Assembly (NCBI RefSeq): GCF_030323145.1
Contig: NZ_CP100470.1
Location: 3,389,001 to 3,453,000, forward strand
Origin: Mesorhizobium sp. C432A
GTDB taxonomy: Bacteria > Pseudomonadota > Alphaproteobacteria > Rhizobiales > Rhizobiaceae
Length of the DNA: 64,000 nt
Direction of reading: 5' to 3'
Each line of letters starts with the position of its first letter. Position 1 is the first letter of the stretch. Shown here piece after piece: positions 36,856-47,598 of the stretch. The translations under genes were made by a program, and so were the position numbers. The notes under the pieces were generated by a model. The model saw only the letters and a list, made by a program, of their open reading frames with translations. It ran no database searches and was not told where the DNA came from.

Positions 36856-38936
36856 TGGCAAAGCTCAAGGTCGACGGGAAAGAGATCACTGTACCCGACC
36901 ACTACACGCTGCTGCAGGCGGCCGAGGACGCCGGCGCGGAAGTGCCGCGCTTCTGCTTCCATGAGCGGCTGTCGATCGCCGGCAATTGCCGCATGTGCCT
37001 GATCGAGGTGAAGGGCGGGCCGCCCAAACCGCAGGCCTCCTGCGCCATGAATGTGCGCGACCTGCGTCCGGGTCCGAATGGTGAGGCGCCTGAAATCTTC
37101 ACCAACACGCCGATGGTCAAGAAGGCCCGCGAAGGGGTGATGGAATTCCTCTTGATCAACCATCCGCTGGATTGCCCGATCTGCGACCAGGGCGGCGAAT
37201 GCGACCTGCAGGACCAGGCGATGGCCTTCGGCGTCGATTCCTCGCGCTATCACGAGAACAAGCGCGCGGTCGAAGACAAGTATATCGGCCCATTGGTCAA
37301 GACGGTTATGAACCGCTGCATCCACTGCACGCGCTGCGTCCGCTTCACCACGGAAGTTGCAGGCATTTCCGAGCTTGGCCTGATCGGCCGCGGCGAGGAT
37401 GCCGAGATTACCACCTATCTCGAAAGCGCCATGACCTCGGAGCTGCAGGGCAATGTCATCGACCTTTGCCCGGTCGGCGCGCTGACGTCGAAGCCTTTCG
37501 CCTTCCAGGCACGGCCGTGGGAGCTGACCAAGACCGAATCCATCGACGTCATGGACGCCGTCGGCTCGGCAATCCGCGTCGACAGCCGCGGCCGGGAGGT
37601 GATGCGCATCCTGCCGCGCGTCAATGAAGCGGTGAACGAGGAGTGGATTTCCGACAAGACCCGCTTCATCTGGGACGGATTGCGAACGCAGCGCCTCGAC
37701 CGCCCCTATGTCCGCAAGGACGGAAAGCTGGCGCCGGCCAGCTGGGCCGAAGCGTTCGTTGCGATCAGGGATGCGGTGTCGAATGCCGCGCCCGAGAAAA
37801 TCGGCGCGATTTCGGGCGATCTTGCCGCCGTCGAGGAAATCTACGCACTGAAGCAGCTTATGGCTGCGTTGGGCTCAAGGAACACCGATTGCCGCCAGGA
37901 CGGCGCCGCACTCGATCCGGCGCTCGGCCGCGCCAGCTACATCTTCAACCCGACCATCGAGGGCATCGAGCAGGCCGACGCGGTGCTGATCATCGGCGCC
38001 AATCCGCGCTTCGAGGCCTCGGTGCTCAATGCCCGCATCCGCAAGCGCTGGCGGATCGGCAATCTGCCGGTCGGCGTCATCGGCGAGGTCGGCGACACGC
38101 GTTACGACTACGAACAGCTCGGCGCCGGTCCGGAGTCCTTGAAAGATCTGGCCGACGGCAATGGCAAGTTCTTCCAGGTGCTGAAGAAGGCGACGCATCC
38201 TCTGATCATCGTCGGCCAGGGCGCGCTGTCGCGTGCCGACGGCGCGGCGGTGCTCGGCCAGGCGGCGAAACTCGCCACGGCCGTCAACGCTGCGCGCGCC
38301 GACTGGAACGGCTTTGCCGTGCTGCACACTGCGGCCGCGCGCGTCGGCGGTCTCGATGTCGGCTTCGTGCCTGGCAAGGGCGGCAAGAACGTTGCCGGCA
38401 TGCTGGGGGAGAGCGAGGTTCTGTTCCTGCTCGGCGCCGACGAGGTCGACATGTCCAAGACCGGCGGCGCCTTCGTCGTCTATGTCGGCACGCATGGCGA
38501 CGCCGGTGCGCACCGCGCCAATGTCATCCTGCCGGGAGCCGCCTACACCGAAAAGTCCGGCACCTATGTCAACACCGAGGGACGCGTGCAGCAGACCAAC
38601 CGCGCGGGCTTCGCGCCGGGCGACGCGCGCGAAGACTGGGCGATCCTGAGGGCATTGTCCGATGTGCTGGGCAAGAAACTACCCTTCGATTCGCTGCAGC
38701 AGTTGCGCGCCAAACTTTATGGCGAATACCCGCATCTCGCCCGCATCGATCATGTCGAAGCCGGCAATGCCGATGACGTCGCTAGGGTGGCGAAGCTCGG
38801 CGGGCGGCTGAACAAGGGCACTTTCACCTCGCCGGTCACGGATTTCTATCTGACCAACCCGATCGCGCGGGCCTCCGCCGTCATGGCGGAATGCTCGGCG
38901 CTGGCGAAAAACGGCTTCAGGCAGGCGGCAGAGTAG
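36855..38936 (+). CDS. nuoG: NADH-quinone oxidoreductase subunit G
   Basis: 693 residues from ATG 36855. The 75-kDa Fe-S subunit. 2Fe-2S ligands in [18 protein letters not shown] and the Cys of QASCAMNV; the His-Cys 4Fe-4S segment [15 protein letters not shown]; the N4-type [12 protein letters not shown] and [12 protein letters not shown]. The rest is a molybdopterin-oxidoreductase-like domain without cofactor ligands, normal for complex I. Confidence 0.97.
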   Translation: MAKLKVDGKEITVPDHYTLLQAAEDAGAEVPRFCFHERLSIAGNCRMCLIEVKGGPPKPQASCAMNVRDLRPGPNGEAPEIFTNTPMVKKAREGVMEFLLINHPLDCPICDQGGECDLQDQAMAFGVDSSRYHENKRAVEDKYIGPLVKTVMNRCIHCTRCVRFTTEVAGISELGLIGRGEDAEITTYLESAMTSELQGNVIDLCPVGALTSKPFAFQARPWELTKTESIDVMDAVGSAIRVDSRGREVMRILPRVNEAVNEEWISDKTRFIWDGLRTQRLDRPYVRKDGKLAPASWAEAFVAIRDAVSNAAPEKIGAISGDLAAVEEIYALKQLMAALGSRNTDCRQDGAALDPALGRASYIFNPTIEGIEQADAVLIIGANPRFEASVLNARIRKRWRIGNLPVGVIGEVGDTRYDYEQLGAGPESLKDLADGNGKFFQVLKKATHPLIIVGQGALSRADGAAVLGQAAKLATAVNAARADWNGFAVLHTAAARVGGLDVGFVPGKGGKNVAGMLGESEVLFLLGADEVDMSKTGGAFVVYVGTHGDAGAHRANVILPGAAYTEKSGTYVNTEGRVQQTNRAGFAPGDAREDWAILRALSDVLGKKLPFDSLQQLRAKLYGEYPHLARIDHVEAGNADDVARVAKLGGRLNKGTFTSPVTDFYLTNPIARASAVMAECSALAKNGFRQAAE

Positions 38937-38938
38937 AC

Positions 38939-39982
38939 ATGGACACCTTCTTCTCCTTCTACGTGCTGCCGACGCTGATCATCCTTTTAAAGTCGGTCGT
39001 GCTGATCGTCGTTTTGCTGATCGGGGTTGCCTACCTGCTTTACGCCGACCGCAAGATCTGGGCGGCGGTGCAATTGCGCCGCGGCCCGAACGTCGTCGGC
39101 CCGTGGGGCACGCTGCAGGCTTTCGCCGATCTGCTGAAATTCGTCTTCAAGGAACCGGTCATTCCGTCCGGCGCCAACAAGGGCGTGTTCCTGCTGGCGC
39201 CGCTGGTGTCGGCCGTGCTGGCAATCTCGGCCTGGGCGGTCATTCCCGTCAATGCGGGCTGGGGGATCGCCAACGTCAATGTCGGCATCCTCTACGTCTT
39301 CGCCATCTCCTCGCTCGAGGTCTATGGCGTGATCATGGGCGGCTGGGCGTCCAACTCGAAATACCCGTTCCTCGGCGCGCTGCGCTCGGCGGCGCAGATG
39401 GTGTCCTACGAAGTCTCGATCGGCTTCGTCATCGTCACCGTGCTGCTCTGCGTCGGCTCGCTCAACCTGTCGGACATCGTGCTGTCGCAGCAGGATGGGC
39501 TGGGCACCAAGCTTGGCCTGCCCAACAGCTTCCTCGACTGGCACTGGCTGGCGCTGTTCCCGATGTTCGTCATTTTCTTCATCTCGGCGCTGGCCGAGAC
39601 CAACCGCCCGCCCTTCGACCTGGTGGAAGCCGAGTCGGAACTCGTCGCCGGCCATATGGTCGAATACTCCTCGACGCCGTTCCTGTTGTTCTTCCTCGGC
39701 GAATACGTCGCCGTGGTGATGATGTGCGCGCTGGCCACCATCCTGTTCCTCGGCGGCTGGCTGCCGCCCTTCGACTTCGCCCCCTTCACCTGGGTGCCCG
39801 GCGTGATCTGGTTCGTGCTCAAGATCTGCCTGATGTTCTTCATGTTCTCGATGGTGAAGGCCTTCGTGCCGCGCTACCGCTACGACCAGCTGATGCGGCT
39901 GGGCTGGAAAGTGTTCCTGCCGATCTCCCTGTTCATGGTCGTTGCCACCGCGGCCTTCCTCAAGATCACGGGGTTTGCGTGA
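38939..39982 (+). CDS. nuoH: NADH-quinone oxidoreductase subunit H
   Basis: 347 residues, eight or nine membrane helices. It joins the membrane arm to the quinone site. Landmarks: [38 protein letters not shown] and the acidic loop [22 protein letters not shown] (shortened forms: [19 protein letters not shown]). ATG 38939 follows the nuoG stop by 2 bp; its stop overlaps nuoI by 1 bp. Confidence 0.97.
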   Translation: MDTFFSFYVLPTLIILLKSVVLIVVLLIGVAYLLYADRKIWAAVQLRRGPNVVGPWGTLQAFADLLKFVFKEPVIPSGANKGVFLLAPLVSAVLAISAWAVIPVNAGWGIANVNVGILYVFAISSLEVYGVIMGGWASNSKYPFLGALRSAAQMVSYEVSIGFVIVTVLLCVGSLNLSDIVLSQQDGLGTKLGLPNSFLDWHWLALFPMFVIFFISALAETNRPPFDLVEAESELVAGHMVEYSSTPFLLFFLGEYVAVVMMCALATILFLGGWLPPFDFAPFTWVPGVIWFVLKICLMFFMFSMVKAFVPRYRYDQLMRLGWKVFLPISLFMVVATAAFLKITGFA

Positions 39983-40473
39983 TGTCCGCTTTTGGCCAGG
40001 CCGCAAAATCGCTGCTGCTGCAGGATTTCGTCAGCGCCTTCTTCCTGTCGATGCGCCAGTTCTTCGCGCCGAAGGAAACGATCAACTATCCGCACGAGAA
40101 AGGGCCGACCAGCCCGCGCTTCCGTGGCGAGCACGCGCTGCGCCGCTATCCCAATGGCGAGGAACGCTGCATCGCCTGCAAATTGTGCGAAGCGATCTGT
40201 CCGGCGCAGGCGATCACCATCGAGGCCGGCCCGCGCCGCAATGACGGCACGCGCCGCACCGTGCGCTACGACATCGACATGGTGAAGTGCATCTATTGCG
40301 GCTTCTGCCAGGAAGCCTGCCCGGTCGACGCCATCGTCGAGGGGCCGAATTTCGAGTTCGCGACGGAGACGCGCGAAGAGCTTTACTACGACAAGGACAG
40401 GCTGCTGGCGAATGGCGACCGCTGGGAGCGCGAACTGGCGCGCAACATCTCGCTGGACTCGCCTTACCGCTGA
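39982..40473 (+). CDS. nuoI: NADH-quinone oxidoreductase subunit I
   Basis: 163 residues. Ferredoxin-like TYKY subunit carrying two 4Fe-4S clusters (N6a, N6b): [13 protein letters not shown] and [13 protein letters not shown]. The N-terminal amphipathic part ([18 protein letters not shown]) docks on the membrane arm. It overlaps nuoH by 1 bp. Confidence 0.97.
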   Translation: MSAFGQAAKSLLLQDFVSAFFLSMRQFFAPKETINYPHEKGPTSPRFRGEHALRRYPNGEERCIACKLCEAICPAQAITIEAGPRRNDGTRRTVRYDIDMVKCIYCGFCQEACPVDAIVEGPNFEFATETREELYYDKDRLLANGDRWERELARNISLDSPYR

Positions 40474-40596
40474 CATTTGACGCATGGACGGGGCGAGGGC
40501 CCTCGTCTAAGGACAACGCAACTTGCCGGCCTGAGGCGGTCGCAGAAATCAAACAGGACGGATGTCCTGTTTGGACAGGAACCCGGGGGATCCCCA

Positions 40597-41217
40597 ATGC
40601 TGAGTGGACTAGAGGCGGCCTTTTTCTACCTCTTCGCCTTTGTCGCGGTGGCGTCGGCCTTCATGGTCATTTCGTCGCGCAACCCCGTGCATTCCGTGCT
40701 GTTCCTGATCCTGACCTTCTTTAACGCCGCCGGCCTGTTCATGCTGACCGGCGCCGAGTTCCTGGCGATGATCCTGCTTGTCGTCTATGTCGGCGCGGTC
40801 ATGGTGCTGTTCCTGTTCGTCGTCATGATGCTCGATGTCGACTTCGCCGAGATGAAGGAAGGCGCCCTGCAATATGCGCCGATCGGCGCGCTGGTCGGGC
40901 TGATCCTGGCGGCCGAGCTGATCGTGGTGCTCGGCGGCTACACCTTCGCGCCGCAACTGGCCTCGACGGTCTCCAAACCCATCCCGGATCTTGCCGCGCG
41001 GACAAACACCGCAGCACTCGGCGACATCCTCTATACCGACTACCTCTACTACTTCCAGATTTCGGGCCTCATCCTGCTGGTCGCCATGATCGGCGCCATC
41101 GTGCTGACGCTGCGCCACAAGGAAGGGATCAAGCGGCAGTCGATCGCAGCCCAGGTCGGCCGCACGCCGACGACAGGCATGGAAATCCGCAAGGTCAAGT
41201 CGGGCGAGGGGCTCTGA
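40597..41217 (+). CDS. nuoJ: NADH-quinone oxidoreductase subunit J
   Basis: 206 residues, five membrane helices. Proton-channel region subunit with the conserved NPVHSVLFLILTFFNAAGLF and LVVYVGAVMVLFLFVVMML (third helix). ATG 40597 starts at the first membrane helix; the frame is open for 40 codons upstream, in the 120-bp nuoI-nuoJ gap, but that part does not resemble the family. Confidence 0.95.
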   Translation: MLSGLEAAFFYLFAFVAVASAFMVISSRNPVHSVLFLILTFFNAAGLFMLTGAEFLAMILLVVYVGAVMVLFLFVVMMLDVDFAEMKEGALQYAPIGALVGLILAAELIVVLGGYTFAPQLASTVSKPIPDLAARTNTAALGDILYTDYLYYFQISGLILLVAMIGAIVLTLRHKEGIKRQSIAAQVGRTPTTGMEIRKVKSGEGL

Positions 41218-41219
41218 CG

Positions 41220-41479
41220 ATGTTCGGTCGTTTGAAGAAAAATACTGGGGAGAGCAGGTTGCCTCTTGGCGGGTTGATTCGACTGAAAAGGCCTGGGTAT
41301 TCGTCTGGAATCGCGACGGGAATCTTACGCTGAACATCAAGAGCGAAGATTTCACATACGTTCAGGGGGCAGGCCGGAATGATGCAACAGTTATCTTCGA
41401 GCCTTCTGCCATAGACAGCCTTTTGGACGCCATCGTATCCGCGCGTTCAATGATTCAACAAATGCCGGGAAAGGTTTGA
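41220..41479 (+). pseudogene. Remnant of a small gene between nuoJ and nuoK
   Basis: From base 41219 a frame without a usable start codon runs for 86 codons to a TGA at 41477-41479. It has protein-like composition: FEEKYWGEQVASWRVDSTEK, WVFVWNRDGNLTLNIKSED and [20 protein letters not shown]. An ATG at 41220 lies in a different frame that ends after 37 codons. A start followed by a frameshift would join them. No family recognised; a degraded passenger gene in the operon is the simplest reading. Confidence 0.4.
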
Positions 41480-41486
41480 TCTGGCC

Positions 41487-41795
41487 ATGGTCGTCGGCAT
41501 CGCACATTACCTGACCGTATCGGCGATCCTGTTCACGCTGGGCGTGTTCGGCATCTTCCTGAACCGCAGGAACATCATCGTCATCCTGATGTCGATCGAG
41601 CTGATCCTTTTGGCGGTCAACATCAATTTCGTTGCCTTCTCGGCGGCATTGGGCGATCTCGTCGGCCAGGTGTTTGCCCTGTTCGTGCTGACGGTCGCCG
41701 CCGCCGAAGCGGCCATCGGTCTTGCCATTCTCGTCGTCTTCTTCCGCAACCGCGGCTCGATCGCGGTCGAAGACGTGAACCAGATGAAGGGTTGA
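41487..41795 (+). CDS. nuoK: NADH-quinone oxidoreductase subunit K
   Basis: 102 residues, three membrane helices, the normal size. Landmarks: [20 protein letters not shown] and the conserved Glu-containing [20 protein letters not shown], which contribute to the proton path. It lies 10 bp before nuoL. Confidence 0.97.
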   Translation: MVVGIAHYLTVSAILFTLGVFGIFLNRRNIIVILMSIELILLAVNINFVAFSAALGDLVGQVFALFVLTVAAAEAAIGLAILVVFFRNRGSIAVEDVNQMKG

Positions 41796-41805
41796 CGGGG
41801 CTAAC

Positions 41806-43779
41806 ATGTATCAAGCGATCGTCTTCCTTCCGCTGCTCGGCTTCCTGATCGTCGGTCTGTTCGGCAATTCGCTGGGCGCCAAGGCATCGGAATACATCAC
41901 CTCGGGCTTCCTGGTGATCTCGGCCGTGCTGTCCTGGGTCGCCTTCTTCTCCGTCGGCTTCGGCGAGGGCGAGGTGTTCACCGTGCCGGTACTGCGCTGG
42001 ATCCAATCCGGCGGGCTCGACGCGTCCTGGGCGCTCAGGATCGATACGCTGACGGTGGTCATGCTGGTGGTGGTCAACACGGTGTCGGCGCTGGTCCACA
42101 TCTATTCGATCGGCTACATGCACCACGATCCGAACCGGCCCCGCTTCTTCGCCTATCTGTCGCTGTTCACCTTCGCCATGCTGATGCTGGTGACGGCCGA
42201 CAATCTGGTGCAGATGTTCTTCGGCTGGGAAGGGGTGGGTCTCGCCTCCTATTTGCTGATCGGCTTCTGGTACAAGAAGCCGTCGGCCAATGCCGCTGCG
42301 ATCAAGGCCTTCGTCGTCAACCGCGTCGGCGATTTCGGCTTTGCGCTCGGCATTTTCGGCGTCTTCGTTTTGTTCGGCTCGGTCAATCTCGGCACCATCT
42401 TCGCCAATGCCGCGACGTTCATTCCGGCTGAAGGCGCACCACAAGGCGCCGCCGTGCTGACCTTCCTCGGCTATGCGCTGGACAAGCAGGCGGCCATGAC
42501 CATCGTCTGCCTGCTGCTGTTCATGGGCGCTATGGGCAAGTCGGCGCAGGTGCCGCTGCACACCTGGCTGCCGGACGCGATGGAAGGCCCGACCCCGGTC
42601 TCGGCACTGATCCATGCCGCCACCATGGTGACGGCCGGCGTGTTCATGCTGGCGCGGCTGTCGCCGCTGTTCGAACTGTCGCATTCGGCGCTGACCGTGG
42701 TCACCTTCATCGGCGCCTTCACCGCCTTCTTCGCGGCGACCGTCGGCCTGGTCCAGAACGACATCAAGCGCGTCATCGCCTATTCGACCTGCTCGCAGCT
42801 CGGCTACATGTTCGTGGCGCTCGGCGTCGGCGCCTATGGCGCGGCGATTTTCCATCTGTTCACGCACGCCTTCTTCAAGGCGCTGCTGTTCCTGGGCTCG
42901 GGCTCGGTCATCCATGCCGTCTCCGACGAGCAGGACATGCGCAAGATGGGCGGCCTGCGGAAGCTCATTCCGAAGACCTACTGGATGATGGTGATCGGCA
43001 CGCTGGCGCTGACCGGCGTCGGCATTCCGGTGACCGTCATCGGCACCGCCGGCTTCTTCTCCAAGGATGCCATCATCGAGGCTGCCTTTGCCGGCCACAA
43101 TTCGGTCGCCGGCCTCGCTTTTGTCCTGCTGGTCATCGCCGCCTGCTTCACCTCCTTCTACTCCTGGCGGCTGATCTTCATGACCTTCCACGGCGAGCCG
43201 CGGGCGAGCCACGACGTCATGCACCATGTCCATGAATCGCCGCCGGTGATGCTGGTGCCGCTGTTCATCCTGGCCGCGGGCGCGCTGTTTGCCGGCGTTG
43301 TCTTTCATGGCGCCTTCATCGGCGAAGCCTATGCCGAATTCTGGAAGGCGTCGCTGTTCACGCTGCCGGGCAACCACATCCTGCACGAGATCCATGAATT
43401 GCCGCTGTGGGTCGAGCTGGCACCGTTCGTCGCCATGATCATCGGCTTTGCCGTCGCCTGGAAGTTCTACATCCGCTCGCCGGAGCTGCCCCGGAGCGTC
43501 GCCGCCAACCATCGGCTGCTCTATGCCTTCCTGCTCAACAAATGGTACTTTGACGAGCTCTACGACGTCCTGTTCGTGCGGCCGGCAAAGGCGCTGGGCA
43601 GGTTCTTGTGGAAGACCGGCGACGGCACCATCATCGACGGGCTCGGCCCTGACGGCATTTCGGCGCGTGTCGTCGACGTCACCGACCGCGTCGTCAAGCT
43701 GCAGACCGGCTATCTCTATCACTATGCCTTCGCCATGCTGATCGGCGTGGCCGCACTCGTCACCTGGATGATGCTCTGA
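41806..43779 (+). CDS. nuoL: NADH-quinone oxidoreductase subunit L
   Basis: 657 residues. Antiporter-like distal subunit with about 14 helices plus the long lateral helix at the C-terminus. Landmarks: [59 protein letters not shown] and the Lys in [19 protein letters not shown]. The stop overlaps nuoM (ATGA). Confidence 0.97.
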   Translation: MYQAIVFLPLLGFLIVGLFGNSLGAKASEYITSGFLVISAVLSWVAFFSVGFGEGEVFTVPVLRWIQSGGLDASWALRIDTLTVVMLVVVNTVSALVHIYSIGYMHHDPNRPRFFAYLSLFTFAMLMLVTADNLVQMFFGWEGVGLASYLLIGFWYKKPSANAAAIKAFVVNRVGDFGFALGIFGVFVLFGSVNLGTIFANAATFIPAEGAPQGAAVLTFLGYALDKQAAMTIVCLLLFMGAMGKSAQVPLHTWLPDAMEGPTPVSALIHAATMVTAGVFMLARLSPLFELSHSALTVVTFIGAFTAFFAATVGLVQNDIKRVIAYSTCSQLGYMFVALGVGAYGAAIFHLFTHAFFKALLFLGSGSVIHAVSDEQDMRKMGGLRKLIPKTYWMMVIGTLALTGVGIPVTVIGTAGFFSKDAIIEAAFAGHNSVAGLAFVLLVIAACFTSFYSWRLIFMTFHGEPRASHDVMHHVHESPPVMLVPLFILAAGALFAGVVFHGAFIGEAYAEFWKASLFTLPGNHILHEIHELPLWVELAPFVAMIIGFAVAWKFYIRSPELPRSVAANHRLLYAFLLNKWYFDELYDVLFVRPAKALGRFLWKTGDGTIIDGLGPDGISARVVDVTDRVVKLQTGYLYHYAFAMLIGVAALVTWMML

Positions 43780-45284
43780 TGACCGCCTGGCCAATCCTCT
43801 CGCTGGTCACGTTCCTGCCGCTCGTAGGTGTGCTGCTGATCCTGTTCATCAGGGATGACAGCCCGAATGCGCGTCGCAACATCCGCGCCATCGCGTTCAC
43901 GACGACAGCAGCCACCTTCATCATCTCGCTGTTCATCTGGACCGGCTTCGACAATTCGCAAGCCGGCTTCCAGTTCGTCGAGAAGTTTGCCTGGTTGGAT
44001 TCCGGCATCTCCTACCATATGGGCGTCGACGGCATTTCGATGCTGTTCGTCATCCTGACGACGTTCCTGATGCCGCTCTGCATCCTGGCGTCGTGGGAAG
44101 CGATCGACAAGCGGGTCAAGGCCTACATGATCGCCTTCCTGCTCTTGGAAACGCTGATGATCGGCGTGTTCTGCGCGCTCGACATCGTGCTGTTCTACGT
44201 CTTCTTCGAGGCCGGCCTGATCCCGATGTTCATCATCATCGGCGTCTGGGGCGGCAAGCGCCGCGTCTATGCCTCGTTCAAGTTCTTCCTCTACACGCTG
44301 GCCGGCTCGGTGCTGATGTTGCTCGCCATCATGGCGATGTTCTTCCAGGCGGGCACCACCGACATCCCGACGCTGCTGACCCACAACTTCCCGGCCCACA
44401 TGCAGACATGGCTATTTCTAGCCTTCTTCGCCTCCTTCGCGGTGAAGATGCCGATGTGGCCGGTGCACACCTGGCTGCCCGATGCGCACGTCGAAGCGCC
44501 GACGGCGGGCTCGGTGATCCTGGCGGGCATACTGTTGAAAATGGGCGGGTACGGCTTCCTGCGCTTCTCCCTGCCGATGTTCCCGCTGGCGTCGGAAATG
44601 TTCGCACCGCTGGTGTTCACGCTGTCGGTCGTCGCCATCATCTACACCTCGCTGGTGGCGCTGATGCAGGAGGACATGAAGAAGCTGATCGCCTATTCCT
44701 CCGTCGCCCATATGGGCTTCGTCACCATGGGCATCTTCGCCATGAACCAGGAAGGCGTGCAGGGCGCGATCTTCCAGATGCTGAGCCACGGCCTCGTCTC
44801 GGGCGCACTGTTCCTGTGCGTCGGCGTCATTTACGACCGCATGCACACGCGCGAGATCGACGCCTATGGCGGCTTGGTCAACAACATGCCGAAATACGCC
44901 ACGGTGTTCCTGATCTTCACCATGGCCAATGTCGGCTTGCCGGGCACGTCAGGTTTCGTTGGCGAGTTCCTGACCATGCTCGGCGTGTTCCGGGTCAACA
45001 CCTGGGTGGCTTTCTTCGCCGCCACCGGCGTCATCCTGTCGGCGGCCTACGCGCTCTGGCTCTACCGCCGGGTGATCTTCGGCGCGCTGACCAAGGAAAG
45101 CCTGAAGGGCCTGCTCGATCTGTCGACGCGCGAGAAGGCAATCATCTACCCGCTGGTCGTGCTGGTCATCTTCTTCGGCGTTTATCCCGCTCCCGTCTTC
45201 GATGCCACGGCCCAGTCGGTCAAGGCGCTCGTCACCAATGTCACCGCATCCATCGGCGCCGCGCAGACCGCGGCGGCGAACTGA
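43779..45284 (+). CDS. nuoM: NADH-quinone oxidoreductase subunit M
   Basis: 501 residues. Second antiporter-like proton-pumping subunit. Landmarks: [20 protein letters not shown], the conserved Glu in [40 protein letters not shown] and [19 protein letters not shown]. It is coupled to nuoL by a 1-bp overlap and ends 18 bp before nuoN. Confidence 0.97.
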   Translation: MTAWPILSLVTFLPLVGVLLILFIRDDSPNARRNIRAIAFTTTAATFIISLFIWTGFDNSQAGFQFVEKFAWLDSGISYHMGVDGISMLFVILTTFLMPLCILASWEAIDKRVKAYMIAFLLLETLMIGVFCALDIVLFYVFFEAGLIPMFIIIGVWGGKRRVYASFKFFLYTLAGSVLMLLAIMAMFFQAGTTDIPTLLTHNFPAHMQTWLFLAFFASFAVKMPMWPVHTWLPDAHVEAPTAGSVILAGILLKMGGYGFLRFSLPMFPLASEMFAPLVFTLSVVAIIYTSLVALMQEDMKKLIAYSSVAHMGFVTMGIFAMNQEGVQGAIFQMLSHGLVSGALFLCVGVIYDRMHTREIDAYGGLVNNMPKYATVFLIFTMANVGLPGTSGFVGEFLTMLGVFRVNTWVAFFAATGVILSAAYALWLYRRVIFGALTKESLKGLLDLSTREKAIIYPLVVLVIFFGVYPAPVFDATAQSVKALVTNVTASIGAAQTAAAN

Positions 45285-45302
45285 CCAGAGGTTTTGCGAA
45301 CC

Positions 45303-46739
45303 ATGACGCCGGACCTTTACTCCAGCCTTTCGCTCTCGACGCCGGAGCTGATCCTCGCCATCGGCGCGCTGGCGCTGTTGATGGTGGGCGCCTATTCGCG
45401 CGCCAACACTGCCATTCTGGTGACTGTCCTTGCCGTCGCCGTGCTGGTGATCGCAGGCCTATGGCTGATCTTTCCCACGGGACAGGGCGCAGCCTACGGC
45501 AACGCCTTCATCCAGGATCCGTTCTCCCGCTTCATGAAGGTGCTGTCGCTGATCGGTTCGGCGGTGACGCTGGTGATGTCGATGCGCTTCGCCAGGCAGG
45601 AGCATTTCGACAAGTTCGAATACCCGGTGCTGATCCTGCTCTGCACGCTCGGTATGATGCTGATGATCTCGGCCAACGGCATGATCGGGCTCTATCTCGG
45701 CCTCGAGCTGCAGTCGCTGGCGATTTACGTGCTGGCCGCGATCAATCGCGACAATCTGCGTTCGACCGAGGCCGGTTTGAAGTATTTTGTGCTGGGCGCG
45801 CTGTCGTCGGGCATGCTGCTTTACGGCATCAGCCTCATTTACGGCTACACTGGCAATGTCGGCTTCCAGGAAATCGCCTCGGCGCTTGGCAGCGGTGAGC
45901 GCCAGCTCGGCCTCGTCGTCGGCCTGGTTTTCGTTTTGGCCGGCCTTGCCTTCAAGATTTCCGCGGTGCCGTTCCACATGTGGACGCCCGATGTCTACGA
46001 GGGCGCGCCGACGCCGGTCACCGCCTTCCTGGCGGCTGCCCCCAAAATGGCGGCAATGGCGCTGATCGTGCGCGTCACCATGGGCGCCTTCAAGCCGATC
46101 GCTTCCGACTGGCAGCAGATCATCGTCTTCATCTCGATCGCCTCGATGGCGCTCGGCTCCTTCGCCGCGATCGGCCAAACCAACATCAAGCGGCTGATGG
46201 CGTACTCCTCGATCGGCCATATGGGCTACGCGCTGGTCGGCCTAGCCGCCAACAGCCAGGCCGGCGTGCGCGGCGTCGCCATCTACATGCTGATCTATCT
46301 CGTCATGACGCTCGGCACCTTCGCCTTCATCCTCGCCATGCGGCGCAAGGAAGGCAATGTCGAGCAGATCAGCGATCTCGCCGGTCTGTCGTCGACCAAC
46401 CCGATCATGGCGACGATCCTGACCATCCTGATGTTCTCGCTGGCCGGCATCCCGCCGCTCGCCGGTTTCTGGGGGAAATGGTACGTGTTCCTCGCCGCCA
46501 TCAACGCCAATCTCTATGCGCTGGCGATCATCGGCGTGCTGGCCTCTGTGGTGGGCGCTTTCTACTATCTGCGGATCATCAAGATCATGTGGTTCGACGA
46601 ACCGGCCGGCGGCTTCGTGCCGATGGCGGTTGAGCTGCGCCTCGTGCTTGGTGTCTCCGGCGCTTTCGTGCTGTTCTATGTGCTGATCGGCGGGCCGATC
46701 GCGACCTACGCCGAAGCCGCCGCCAAGACATTTTTCTGA
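45303..46739 (+). CDS. nuoN: NADH-quinone oxidoreductase subunit N
   Basis: 478 residues from ATG 45303; an in-frame TTG three codons earlier was not used. Third antiporter-like subunit. Landmarks: [20 protein letters not shown], the conserved [20 protein letters not shown] and [20 protein letters not shown]. It is the last complex I gene; birA follows after 4 bp. Confidence 0.97.
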   Translation: MTPDLYSSLSLSTPELILAIGALALLMVGAYSRANTAILVTVLAVAVLVIAGLWLIFPTGQGAAYGNAFIQDPFSRFMKVLSLIGSAVTLVMSMRFARQEHFDKFEYPVLILLCTLGMMLMISANGMIGLYLGLELQSLAIYVLAAINRDNLRSTEAGLKYFVLGALSSGMLLYGISLIYGYTGNVGFQEIASALGSGERQLGLVVGLVFVLAGLAFKISAVPFHMWTPDVYEGAPTPVTAFLAAAPKMAAMALIVRVTMGAFKPIASDWQQIIVFISIASMALGSFAAIGQTNIKRLMAYSSIGHMGYALVGLAANSQAGVRGVAIYMLIYLVMTLGTFAFILAMRRKEGNVEQISDLAGLSSTNPIMATILTILMFSLAGIPPLAGFWGKWYVFLAAINANLYALAIIGVLASVVGAFYYLRIIKIMWFDEPAGGFVPMAVELRLVLGVSGAFVLFYVLIGGPIATYAEAAAKTFF

Positions 46740-46743
46740 ACGG

Positions 46744-47565
46744 ATGGCATTTCGGCTGGCTCCGACCTCTGAGACGGAAGGGTTCCGGCTCGAGGCCCAT
46801 GACAGCGTGGGTTCCACCAACACACTGGCGCTGGACCATGCAAGGGCAGGCGATCCCGGCAAATTGTGGGTCGTTTCCAAGAAGCAGGAAAGCGGCCGTG
46901 GCCGCCGCGGCAGGGCCTGGGTATCGCCCGAGGGCAATCTGGCGGCGACATTGCTGGTCATCACCGGCGGTGAGTTGCGTCTGGCGGCGACGCTGGGCTT
47001 CGTCGCCGGCCTGTCGCTGGCCGATGCGCTCGACGCCGTGGTGCCGAAGGGCAGGATCGCTATCGGCCTCGACGGCGCCAGCCAGGGGCAGAATCGCTTC
47101 GAGCTGAAATGGCCGAACGATGTGCTGGCCTCCGGCGCCAAGCTGGCCGGCATCCTGCTGGAATCGGCCATTCTCGATGGCGGCCGTTTCGCGGTGGCGG
47201 TGGGCATCGGCGTCAATGTGGTGGCGCATCCGCCGGATTTGCCGTATCCGGCGACATCGCTTCAGGCGCTGGGCGCGACATGCGACGCCGAAACGCTGTT
47301 CTTGGCGCTGTCTGATGCCTGGACCGACAATGCCCGGCTGTGGGATGACGGACGCGGGCTCGACGCCATCCGGCGTCGCTGGCTATCGCGCGCGGCGGGG
47401 CTTGGCGGCGAGGTTGCTGTCAGGATTGACGGGAATGTGGTGCGCGGTACCTTCGAAACCATTGACGCGGACTGCCGTTTCGTGATCCGCGATGATGAGG
47501 GGTCGGTCGTGACGGTAGCCGCCGGCGACGTGCATTTCGGCGCCGTCGCGTCGGCAAAGATTTAG
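46744..47565 (+). CDS. birA: Biotin--[acetyl-CoA-carboxylase] ligase
   Basis: 273 residues. Activates biotin to biotinyl-AMP and attaches it to the carrier domain of biotin-dependent carboxylases. Motifs: the adenylate loop ESGRGRRGRAWVSPEGNLAA, KWPNDVLASGAKLAGILLES and the C-terminal SH3-like VVRGTFETIDADCRFVI. No N-terminal helix-turn-helix, so it is the monofunctional type and not a repressor. It lies between nuoN and the ribonuclease J gene, as in many alphaproteobacteria. Confidence 0.93.
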   Translation: MAFRLAPTSETEGFRLEAHDSVGSTNTLALDHARAGDPGKLWVVSKKQESGRGRRGRAWVSPEGNLAATLLVITGGELRLAATLGFVAGLSLADALDAVVPKGRIAIGLDGASQGQNRFELKWPNDVLASGAKLAGILLESAILDGGRFAVAVGIGVNVVAHPPDLPYPATSLQALGATCDAETLFLALSDAWTDNARLWDDGRGLDAIRRRWLSRAAGLGGEVAVRIDGNVVRGTFETIDADCRFVIRDDEGSVVTVAAGDVHFGAVASAKI

Positions 47566-47598
47566 GGGCTGGCCGCAAGGGCCGGGAAGGGAAAATTG

